DNA from: Parapristionchus giblindavisi
Taxonomy: Eukaryota > Nematoda > Chromadorea > Rhabditida > Diplogasteridae
Direction: 5' to 3'
Length of the DNA: 64,000 nt
NCBI GenBank assembly: GCA_943737045.1
Contig: CALSFV010000002.1
Coordinates: 930,001-994,000 of the forward strand
Each line of letters opens with the position of its first letter. The stretch's first letter is position 1. The position numbers and the translations under genes were made by a program. Positions 29,335 through 40,900 of this stretch are shown here, in pieces. The notes beneath the pieces were generated by a model, which was not told the origin of the DNA, ran no database searches, and saw only the letters and a list, made by a program, of their open reading frames with translations.

Positions 29335-32300
29335 GTCTCAAGTTATCTTGATCATATCAGAGTAAAAGCTACTTTTGTACTTCGATCATTATAGCAGCAG
29401 TGAAATATTACAGATTGACATGACCTGAAGTGTGTCTCATTCAGAATTTTTTCCTCTTTCACATAGTATATCACTCGCTGAGTATCATTGCCAATTTGAC
29501 TTGTAACGAACTGTTTTGTACCAAAAACAGAGAGTACTGCAAGATAAATTTACATATTGGCCGTACTGACCACTTTGAAATAGTTTATCTTATTTAGAAT
29601 TTTTCGCTCTTTCATTTGGTATATGACACGATAGGTTTCATTTTCATTTTCACATTTCTCAAGTTATCTTGATCATATCAGAGTAAAAGCTACTTTTGTA
29701 CTTCGATCATTATAGCAGCAGTAAAATAGTACAGATTGACATGACCTGAAGTGTGTCTCATTCAGAATTTTTTCCTCTTTCACATAGTATATCACTCGCT
29801 GAGTATCATTGCCAATTTGACTTGTAACGAACTGTTTTGTACCAAAAACAGAGAGTACTGCAAGATAAATTTACATATTGGCCGTACTGACCACTTTGAA
29901 ATAGTTTATCTTATTCAGAATTTTTCGCTCTTTCATTTGGTATATGACACGATAGGTTTCATTATCATTTTCACATTTCTCAAGTTATCTTGATCATATC
30001 AGAGTAAAAGCTACTTTTGTACTTCGATCATTATAGCAGCAGTGAAATATTACAGATTGACATGACCTGAAGTGTGTCTCATTCAGAATTTTTTCCTCTT
30101 TCACATAGTATATCACTCGCTGAGTATCATTGCCAATTTGACTTGTAACGAACTGTTTTGTACCAGAAACAGAGAGTACTGAAAGATAAATTTACATATT
30201 GGCCGTACTGACCACTTTGAAATAGTTTATCTTATTCAGAATTTTTCGCTCTTTCATTTGGTATATGACACGACAGGTTTCATTATCATTTTCACATTTC
30301 TCAAGTTATCTTGATCATATCAGAGTAAAAGCTACTTTTGTACTTCGATCATTATAGCAGCAGTGAAATATTACAGATTTACATGACCTGAAGTGTGTCT
30401 CATTCAGAATTTTTTCCTCTTTCACATAGTATATCACTCGCTGAGTATCATTGCCAATTTGACTTGTAACGAACTGTTTTGTACCAAAAACAGAGAGTAC
30501 TGCAAGATAAATTTACATATTGGCCGTACTGACCACTTTGAAATAGTTTATCTTATTCAGAATTTTTCGCTCTTTCATTTGGTATATGACACGATAGGTT
30601 TCATTATCATTTTCACATTTCTCAAGTTATCTTGATCATATCAGAGTAAAAGCTACTTTTGTACTTCGATCATTATAGCAGCAGTGAAATATTACAGATT
30701 TACATGACCTGAAGTGTGTCTCATTCAGAATTTTTTCCTCTTTCACATAGTATATCACTCGCTGAGTATCATTGCCAATTTGACTTGTAACGAACTGTTT
30801 TGTACCAAAAACAGAGAGTACTGCAAGATAAATTTACATATTGGCCGTACTGACCACTTTGAAATAGTTTATCTTATTCAGAAATTTTCGCTCTTTCATT
30901 TGGTATATGACACGATAGGTTTCATTTTCATTTTCAAATTTCTCAAGTTATCTTGATCATATCAGAGTAAAAGCTACTTTTGTACTTCGATCATTATAGC
31001 AGCAGTGAAATATTACAGATTGACATGACCTGAAGTGTGTCTCATTCAGAATTTTTTCCTCTTTCACATAGTATATCACTCGCTGAGTATCATTGCCAAT
31101 TTGACTTGTAATGAACTGTTTTGTACCAAAAACAGAGAGTACTGCAAGATAAATTTACATATTGGCCGTACTGACCACTTTGAAATAGTTTATCTTATTC
31201 AGAATTTTTCGCTCTTTCATTTGGTATATGACACGATAGGTTTCATTTACATTTTCACATTTCTCAAGTTATCTTGATCATATCAGAGTAAAAGCTACTT
31301 TTGTACTTCGATCATTATAGCAGCAGTAAAATAGTACAGATTGACATGACCTGAAGTGTGTCTCATTCAGAATTTTTTCCTCTTTCACATAGTATATCAC
31401 TCGCTGAGTATCATTGCCAATTTGACTTGTAACGAACTGTTTTGTACCAAAAACAGAGAGTACTGAAAGATAAATTTACATAATGGCCGTACTGACCACT
31501 TTGAAATAGTTTATCTTATTCAGAATTTTTCGCTCTTTCATTTGGTATATGACACGATAGGTTTCATTTTCATTTTCACATTTCTCAAGTTATCTTGATC
31601 ATATCAGAGTAAAAGCTACTTTTGTACTTCGATCATTATAGCAGCAGTGAAATATTACAGATTGACATGACCTGAAGTGTGTCTCATTCAGAATTTTTTC
31701 CTCTTTCACATAGTATATCACTCGCTGAGTATCATTGCCAATTTGACTTGTAACGAACTGTTTTGTACCAAAAACAGAGAGTACTGAAAGATAAATTTAC
31801 ATAATGGCCGTACTGACCACTTTGAAATAGTTTATCTTATTCAGAATTTTCCGCTCTTTCATTTGGTATATGACACGATAGGTTTCATTTTCATTTTCAC
31901 ATTTCTCAAGTTATCTTGATCATATCAGAGTAAAAGCTACTTTTGTACTTCGATCATTATAGCAGCAGTAAAATAGTACAGATTGACATGACCTGAAGTG
32001 TGTCTCATTCAGAATTTTTTCCTCTTTCACATAGTATATCACTCGCTGAGTATCATTGCCAATTTGACTTGTAACGAACTGTTTTGTACCAGAAACAGAG
32101 AGTACTGAAAGATAAATTTACATATTGGCCGTACTGACCACTTTGAAATAGTTTATCTTATTCAGAATTTTTCGCTCTTTCATTTGGTATATGACACGAT
32201 AGGTTTCATTATCATTTTCACATTTCTCAAGTTATCTTGATCATATCAGAGTAAAAGCTACTTTTGTACTTCGATCATTATAGCAGCAGTGAAATATTAC

Positions 32301-35300
32301 AGATTTACATGACCTGAAGTGTGTCTCATTCAGAATTTTTTCCTCTTTCACATAGTATATCACTCGCTGAGTATCATTGCCAATTTGACTTGTAACGAAC
32401 TGTTTTGTACCAAAAACAGAGAGTACTGCAAGATAAATTTACATATTGGCCGTACTGACCACTTTGAAATAGTTTATCTTATTCAGAATTTTTCGCTCTT
32501 TCATTTGGTATATGACACGATAGGTTTCATTATCATTTTCACATTTCTCAAGTTATCTTGATCATATCAGAGTAAAAGCTACTTTTGTACTTCGATCATT
32601 ATAGCAGCAGTGAAATATTACAGATTTACATGACCTGAAGTGTGTCTCATTCAGAATTTTTTCCTCTTTCACATAGTATATCACTCGCTGAGTATCATTG
32701 CCAATTTGACTTGTAACGAACTGTTTTGTACCAAAAACAGAGAGTACTGCAAGATAAATTTACATATTGGCCGTACTGACCACTTTGAAATAGTTTATCT
32801 TATTCAGAAATTTTCGCTCTTTCATTTGGTATATGACACGATAGGTTTCATTTTCATTTTCAAATTTCTCAAGTTATCTTGATCATATCAGAGTAAAAGC
32901 TACTTTTGTACTTCGATCATTATAGCAGCAGTGAAATATTACAGATTGACATGACCTGAAGTGTGTCTCATTCAGAATTTTTTCCTCTTTCACATAGTAT
33001 ATCACTCGCTGAGTATCATTGCCAATTTGACTTGTAATGAACTGTTTTGTACCAAAAACAGAGAGTACTGCAAGATAAATTTACATATTGGCCGTACTGA
33101 CCACTTTGAAATAGTTTATCTTATTCAGAATTTTTCGCTCTTTCATTTGGTATATGACACGATAGGTTTCATTTACATTTTCACATTTCTCAAGTTATCT
33201 TGATCATATCAGAGTAAAAGCTACTTTTGTACTTCGATCATTATAGCAGCAGTAAAATAGTACAGATTGACATGACCTGAAGTGTGTCTCATTCAGAATT
33301 TTTTCCTCTTTCACATAGTATATCACTCGCTGAGTATCATTGCCAATTTGACTTGTAACGAACTGTTTTGTACCAGAAACAGAGAGTACTGAAAGATAAA
33401 TTTACATATTGGCCGTACTGACCACTTTGAAATAGTTTATCTTATTCAGAATTTTTCGCTCTTTCATTTGGTATATGACACGATAGGTTTCATTATCATT
33501 TTCACATTTCTCAAGTTATCTTGATCATATCAGAGTAAAAGCTACTTTTGTACTTCGATCATTATAGCAGCAGTGAAATATTACAGATTTACATGACCTG
33601 AAGTGTGTCTCATTCAGAATTTTTTCCTCTTTCACATAGTATATCACTCGCTGAGTATCATTGCCAATTTGACTTGTAACGAACTGTTTTGTACCAAAAA
33701 CAGAGAGTACTGCAAGATAAATTTACATATTGGCCGTACTGACCACTTTGAAATAGTTTATCTTATTCAGAATTTTTCGCTCTTTCATTTGGTATATGAC
33801 ACGATAGGTTTCATTATCATTTTCACATTTCTCAAGTTATCTTGATCATATCAGAGTAAAAGCTACTTTTGTACTTCGATCATTATAGCAGCAGTGAAAT
33901 ATTACAGATTTACATGACCTGAAGTGTGTCTCATTCAGAATTTTTTCCTCTTTCACATAGTATATCACTCGCTGAGTATCATTGCCAATTTGACTTGTAA
34001 CGAACTGTTTTGTACCAAAAACAGAGAGTACTGCAAGATAAATTTACATATTGGCCGTACTGACCACTTTGAAATAGTTTATCTTATTCAGAATTTTTCG
34101 CTCTTTCATTTGGTATATGACACGATAGGTTTCATTTTCATTTTCACATTTCTCAAGTTATCTTGATCATATCAGAGTAAAAGCTACTTTTGTACTTCGA
34201 TCATTATAGCAGCAGTAAAATAGTACAGATTGACATGACCTGAAGTGTGTCTCATTCAGAATTTTTTCCTCTTTCACATAGTATATCACTCGCTGAGTAT
34301 CATTGCCAATTTGACTTGTAACGAACTGTTTTGTACCAGAAACAGAGAGTACTGAAAGATAAATTTACATATTGGCCGTACTGACCACTTTGAAATAGTT
34401 TATCTTATTCAGAATTTTTCGCTCTTTCATTTGGTATATGACACGATAGGTTTCATTTTCATTTTCACATTTCTCAAGTTATCTTGATCATATCAGAGTA
34501 AAAGCTACTTTTGTACTTCGATCATTATAGCAGCAGTAAAATTGTACAGATTGACATGACCTGAAGTGTGTCTCATTCAGAATTTTTTCCTCTTTCACAT
34601 AGTATATCACTCGCTGAGTATCATTGCCAATTTGACTTGTAACGAACTGTTTTGTACCAGAAACAGAGAGTACTGAAAGATAAATTTACATATTGGCCGT
34701 ACTGACCACTTTGAAATAGTTTATCTTATTCAGAATTTTTCGCTCTTTCATTTGGTATATGACACGATAGGTTTCATTTTCATTTTCACATTTCTCAAGT
34801 TATCTTGATCATATCAGAGTAAAAGCTACTTTTGTACTTCGATCATTATAGCAGCAGTAAAATAGTACAGATTGACATGACCTGAAGTGTGTCTCATTCA
34901 GAATTTTTTCCTCTTTCACATAGTATATCACTCGCTGAGTATCATTGCCAATTTGACTTGTAACGAACTGTTTTGTACCAGAAACAGAGAGTACTGAAAG
35001 ATAAATTTACATATTGGCCGTACTGACCACTTTGAAATAGTTTATCTTATTCAGAATTTTTCGCTCTTTCATTTGGTATATGACACGATAGGTTTCATTA
35101 TCATTTTCACATTTCTCAAGTTATCTTGATCATATCAGAGTAAAAGCTACTTTTGTACTTCGATCATTATAGCAGCAGTGAAATATTACAGATTTACATG
35201 ACCTGAAGTGTGTCTCATTCAGAATTTTTTCCTCTTTCACATAGTATATCACTCGCTGAGTATCATTGCCAATTTGACTTGTAACGAACTGTTTTGTACC

Positions 35301-37564
35301 AAAAACAGAGAGTACTGCAAGATAAATTTACATATTGGCCGTACTGACCACTTTGAAATAGTTTATCTTATTCAGAATTTTTCGCTCTTTCATTTGGTAT
35401 ATGACACGATAGGTTTCATTATCATTTTCACATTTCTCAAGTTATCTTGATCATATCAGAGTAAAAGCTACTTTTGTACTTCGATCATTATAGCAGCAGT
35501 GAAATATTACAGATTTACATGACCTGAAGTGTGTCTCATTCAGAATTTTTTCCTCTTTCACATAGTATATCACTCGCTGAGTATCATTGCCAATTTGACT
35601 TGTAACGAACTGTTTTGTACCAAAAACAGAGAGTACTGCAAGATAAATTTACATATTGGCCGTACTGACCACTTTGAAATAGTTTATCTTATTCAGAATT
35701 TTTCGCTCTTTCATTTGGTATATGACACGATAGGTTTCATTTTCATTTTCACATTTCTCAAGTTATCTTGATCATATCAGAGTAAAAGCTACTTTTGTAC
35801 TTCGATCATTATAGCAGCAGTAAAATAGTACAGATTGACATGACCTGAAGTGTGTCTCATTCAGAATTTTTTCCTCTTTCACATAGTATATCACTCGCTG
35901 AGTATCATTGCCAATTTGACTTGTAACGAACTGTTTTGTACCAGAAACAGAGAGTACTGAAAGATAAATTTACATATTGGCCGTACTGACCACTTTGAAA
36001 TAGTTTATCTTATTCAGAATTTTTCGCTCTTTCATTTGGTATATGACACGATAGGTTTCATTTTCATTTTCACATTTCTCAAGTTATCTTGATCATATCA
36101 GAGTAAAAGCTACTTTTGTACTTCGATCATTATAGCAGCAGTAAAATTGTACAGATTGACATGACCTGAAGTGTGTCTCATTCAGAATTTTTTCCTCTTT
36201 CACATAGTATATCACTCGCTGAGTATCATTGCCAATTTGACTTGTAACGAACTGTTTTGTACCAGAAACAGAGAGTACTGAAAGATAAATTTACATATTG
36301 GCCGTACTGACCACTTTGAAATAGTTTATCTTATTCAGAATTTTTCGCTCTTTCATTTGGTATATGACACGATAGGTTTCATTTTCATTTTCACATTTCT
36401 CAAGTTATCTTGATCATATCAGAGTAAAAGCTACTTTTGTACTTCGATCATTATAGCAGCAGTAAAATAGTACAGATTGACATGACCTGAAGTGTGTCTC
36501 ATTCAGAATTTTTTCCTCTTTCACATAGTATATCACTCGCTGAGTATCATTGCCAATTTGACTTGTAACGAACTGTTTTGTACCAGAAACAGAGAGTACT
36601 GAAAGATAAATTTACATATTGGCCGTACTGACCACTTTGAAATAGTTTATCTTATTCAGAATTTTTCGCTCTTTCATTTGGTATATGACACGATAGGTTT
36701 CATTATCATTTTCACATTTCTCAAGTTATCTTGATCATATCAGAGTAAAAGCTACTTTTGTACTTCGATCATTATAGCAGCAGTGAAATATTACAGATTT
36801 ACATGACCTGAAGTGTGTCTCATTCAGAATTTTTTCCTCTTTCACATAGTATATCACTCGCTGAGTATCATTGCCAATTTGACTTGTAACGAACTGTTTT
36901 GTACCAAAAACAGAGAGTACTGCAAGATAAATTTACATATTGGCCGTACTGACCACTTTGAAATAGTTTATCTTATTCAGAATTTTTCGCTCTTTCATTT
37001 GGTATATGACACGATAGGTTTCATTATCATTTTCACATTTCTCAAGTTATCTTGATCATATCAGAGTAAAAGCTACTTTTGTACTTCGATCATTATAGCA
37101 GCAGTGAAATATTACAGATTTACATGACCTGAAGTGTGTCTCATTCAGAATTTTTTCCTCTTTCACATAGTATATCACTCGCTGAGTATCATTGCCAATT
37201 TGACTTGTAACGAACTGTTTTGTACCAAAAACAGAGAGTACTGCAAGATAAATTTACATATTGGCCGTACTGACCACTTTGAAATAGTTTATCTTATTCA
37301 GAATTTTTCGCTCTTTCATTTGGTATATGACACGATAGGTTTCATTTTCATTTTCAAATTTCTCAAGTTATCTTGATCATATCAGAGTAAAAGCTACTTT
37401 TGTACTTCGATCATTATAGCAGCAGTGAAATATTACAGATTGACATGACCTGAAGTGTGTCTCATTCAGAATTTTTTCCTCTTTCACATAGTATATCACT
37501 CGCTGAGTATCATTGCCAATTTGACTTGTAATGAACTGTTTTGTACCAAAAACAGAGAGTACTG
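29335..37564. repeat. Satellite array, middle segment
   Basis: The same 321-bp satellite resumes with the target duplication GTCTCAAG and continues to the next insertion. Most monomers here carry GCCAATTTG. Variant classes include CAAGATAAA copies, TACCAGAAACAG copies, TTCATTATCATTTTC copies and AAAATAGTACAG copies, distinct from the mix in the first 16 kb. Confidence 0.96.
30393..37376. repeat. Mixed higher-order repeats, 1926 and 1605 bp
   Basis: Monomer triplets at 30393, 30714 and 31035 recur at 32319, 32640 and 32961 (1926 bp, six monomers). Pairs at 33603 and 33924 recur at 35208 and 35529 and at 36813 and 37134 (1605 bp, five monomers). Markers are TTCATTATCATTTTC, CAGATTTACATGACC, CAGAAATTTTCGC and the single-copy-per-block GTAATGAACTG. 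Neighbouring blocks of different period share the same monomer types, which shows unequal exchange in steps of whole monomers. Confidence 0.8.
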
Positions 37565-38776
37565 GGCGCTTGTTCCGCAAATGCCCACACTTGCCACGCC
37601 CCCTTTAAGCCCCGCCCCCTTTTCCAGGGAGAGGCCCTGGGAGTGGGGGACGCCCCAGCCGGCTCCTGCTCGGCGACTTCTCCAAGGAGATGGAGAAGTC
37701 CGGGGCAGGGAAGGGACTCCATCGCGAAGTCCCTTCCCCAAGCCAAAATTCTCTCGAAGGAGAGAGGCACAACTGATGAATCAGAGGCGAAGAATGAGGA
37801 GGAAGAGGGCTATTTATAGGGGGCCGTACAAACTACAATCCTGGCATGCGCACTCTCTAGGTGGGACACACTCTCTCGCTCACTCTCGCTCTCTAGCTCT
37901 CTCCTCTCTAATATCCTCTGCGTGTCTGATCCGATTCTGACTGTCTGTGGTCTAACTTGAACATGATATAATTGCAATGGTGGTATGAATTAATTTATTA
38001 AGAGTTGTGCAAGGATGAGCTAATCGGTGATGAATAAAGAATCGGCTAATTGGTATGGAATAAAAAATGAACTCATCGGTAATAAGTGAAGAACAAAGTA
38101 ATCGGTAATGAATGAAGGAATAGGCTAATCAGTAGTTAATGAATAGAATAGGCAAATCGGTAACGACTAAAAAGAATAGGCAAATCGGTAAATGACTAAA
38201 AAATAAGCAAATTTATTGCGTTTATTGCGGATTTTTCCTTCATTAATTACATTACGGATTAGCCTATTCTTTTCATTAACTACCGATTAGCCTATTATTT
38301 TCAGTCATTACCGATTTGCCCTAGCAGTGATAACCCGCAGGACTTTGTGTGCCTTGAATAACGGGTTGTACCTTTACCTTTACCTTTACCTTTACCGATT
38401 TGCCTATTCTATTCATTATGATTAGCCTATTCCTTCATTCATTACCGATTACTTTGTTCTTCACTTATTACCGATGAGTTCATTTTTCATTCCATACCAA
38501 TTAGCCGATTCTTTATTCATCACCGATTAGCTCATCCTTGCACTACTCTTAATAAATTAATTCATACAACCATTGCAGTTATAGCATGTTCTTAGGTCAC
38601 CATTAGTTAATCAAGAGCGAGAGAGTGCGAGAAAGCGTTGAGATATGAGATAGTATACGAGATATGAGAGTGTGCGCAGTGCATAGTGAGAGAGGGCGAG
38701 AGAGAATTGAGATATGAGAGAGTGCAGAGTGCTAGGATGGAGGGGGCGGGGCGTGGGCGTTTGCGGAACAAGCGCC
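37565..38776. mobile_element. Fold-back DNA transposon, unassigned superfamily
   Basis: A 1212-bp insertion with 24-bp terminal inverted repeats (GGCGCTTGTTCCGCAAATGC at the left, matched with one mismatch in 24 at the right) and the 8-bp target duplication GAGTACTG (37557-37564 and 38777-38784). A second, long inverted repeat lies inside: about 37960-38215 pairs with about 38400-38590, built from runs such as AATCGGTAATGAATGAAGG and its complement. No transposase is present. An 8-bp duplication fits hAT, Merlin, P or MULE; GG ends lean toward Merlin or MULE, but this is not decided. The flanking monomer type is the GTAATGAACTG class, which predicts the empty site seen at 31035 and 32961. Confidence 0.85.
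38321..38392 (+). mobile_element. Short retro-insertion with TACCTT-repeat tail
   Basis: Within the fold-back element the symmetry is broken by 72 bp that start CTAGCAGTGATAACC and end in a run of TACCTT hexamers. They are flanked by the 12-bp direct repeat TACCGATTTGCC (38309-38320 and 38393-38404). A target duplication of this length with a short-repeat 3' tail is typical of 5'-truncated LINE or SINE copies. The source family cannot be named from 72 bp. Confidence 0.6.
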
Positions 38777-40658
38777 GAGTACTGCAAGATAAATTTACAT
38801 ATTGGCCGTACTGACCACTTTGAAATAGTTTATCTTATTCAGAATTTTTCGCTCTTTCATTTGGTATATGACACGATAGGTTTCATTTACATTTTCACAT
38901 TTCTCAAGTTATCTTGATCATATCAGAGTAAAAGCTACTTTTGTACTTCGATCATTATAGCAGCAGTAAAATAGTACAGATTGACATGACCTGAAGTGTG
39001 TCTCATTCAGAATTTTTTCCTCTTTCACATAGTATATCACTCGCTGAGTATCATTGCCAATTTGACTTGTAACGAACTGTTTTGTACCAAAAACAGAGAG
39101 TACTGAAAGATAAATTTACATAATGGCCGTACTGACCACTTTGAAATAGTTTATCTTATTCAGAATTTTCCGCTCTTTCATTTGGTATATGACACGATAG
39201 GTTTCATTTTCATTTTCACATTTCTCAAGTTATCTTGATCATATCAGAGTAAAAGCTACTTTTGTACTTCGATCATTATAGCAGCAGTAAAATAGTACAG
39301 ATTGACATGACCTGAAGTGTGTCTCATTCAGAATTTTTTCCTCTTTCACATAGTATATCACTCGCTGAGTATCATTGCCAATTTGACTTGTAACGAACTG
39401 TTTTGTACCAGAAACAGAGAGTACTGAAAGATAAATTTACATATTGGCCGTACTGACCACTTTGAAATAGTTTATCTTATTCAGAATTTTTCGCTCTTTC
39501 ATTTGGTATATGACACGATAGGTTTCATTTTCATTTTCACATTTCTCAAGTTATCTTGATCATATCAGAGTAAAAGCTACTTTTGTACTTCGATCATTAT
39601 AGCAGCAGTAAAATAGTACAGATTGACATGTCCTGAAGTGTGTCTCATTCAGAATTTTTTCCTCTTTCACATAGTATATCACTCGCTGAGTATCATTGCC
39701 AATTTGACTTGTAACGAACTGTTTTGTACCAAAAACAGAGAGTACTGAAAGATAAATTTACATAATGGCCGTACTGACCACTTTGAAATAGTTTATCTTA
39801 TTCAGAATTTTTCGCTCTTTCATTTGGTATATGAAACGATAGGTTTCATTTTCATTTTCACATTTCTCAAGTTATCTTGATCATATCAGAGTAAAAGCTA
39901 CTTTTGAACTTCGATCATTATAGCAGCAGTAAAATAGTACAGATTGACATGACCTGAAGTGTGTCTCATTCAGAATTTTTTCCTCTTTCACATAGTATAT
40001 CACTCGCTGAGTATCATTGCCAATTTGACTTGTAACGAACTGTTTTGTACCAAAAACAAAGAGTACTGAAAGATAAATTTACATAATGGCCGTACTGACC
40101 ACTTTGAAATAGTTTATCTTATTCAGAATTTTTCGCTCTTTCATTTGGTATATGACACGATAGGTTTCATTTTCATTTTCACATTTCTCAAGTTATCTTG
40201 ATCATATCAGAGTAAAAGCTACTTTTGTACTTCGATCATTATAGCAGCAGTAAAATAGTACAGATTGACATGACCTGAAGTGTGTCTCATTCAGAATTTT
40301 TTCCTCTTTCACATAGTATATCACTCGCTGAGTATCATTGCCAATTTGACTTGTAACGAACTGTTTTGTACCAAAAACAAAGAGTACTGAAAGATAAATT
40401 TACATAATGGCCGTACTGACCACTTTGAAATAGTTTATCTTATTCAGAATTTTTCGCTCTTTCATTTGGTATATGACACGATAGGTTTCATTTTCATTTT
40501 CACATTTCTCAAGTTATCTTGATCATATCAGAGTAAAAGCTACTTTTGTACTTCGATCATTATAGCAGCAGTAAAATAGTACAGATTGACATGACCTGAA
40601 GTGTGTCTCATTCAGAATTTTTTCCTCTTTCACATAGTATATCACTCGCTGAGTATCA
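38777..40658. repeat. Satellite array, right end
   Basis: The satellite resumes after the fold-back element and ends in the middle of a monomer, after CACTCGCTGAGTATCA. The next bases, CTCGCATATTTCG, no longer match the unit. These last copies carry CATAATGGCC, AAAATAGTACAG and AACAAAGAGTACTG variants, so the array edge is diverged from the middle, as is usual for satellite borders. Confidence 0.95.
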
Positions 40659-40900
40659 CTCGCATATTTCGTTCCGAGTATACCTTTTTACACCGTTTGT
40701 CTTGGTATTTACCATGGATTTGTCATTTTCTAACGCAAGTATTTATTTATTTATTTATTTGATGCGCCAGTGGCAGATGCGACTGCAAATACAGAAACGG
40801 TAGGAAAAAAAATAATAATAGAAAAAAATTCGGGAAGGTGACAGGGGGTATGTATCGATAGCTATCAGAAGTACGGGCAATATCTTTGAGTTCTTTGCAG
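40659..40900. other. Satellite-gene junction, no gene seen
   Basis: Single-copy DNA between the array edge and the first recognisable SCCPDH exon. It contains a TTTATTTATTTATTTATT run and an A-rich tract, then the acceptor GAGTTCTTTGCAG ending at 40900. No frame here resembles the Rossmann-fold N-terminus that the following exon requires. Confidence 0.7.

Noticed and set aside
813..37376. Recurring 80-codon open frame in satellite monomers
   Set aside because: It starts at GTG, has no ATG, is interrupted in many monomers by indels or stops, and its differences follow repeat variants without a synonymous bias. It is a by-product of a 321-bp unit, which is a multiple of three.
37455..37940. 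161-codon frame across a satellite/transposon boundary
   Set aside because: It joins satellite sequence to the left end of the fold-back element, so it arose from the insertion.
1..40658. CRISPR array or bacterial repeat
   Set aside because: The units are 321-bp contiguous tandem copies without spacers, next to intron-bearing genes; this is eukaryotic satellite DNA.
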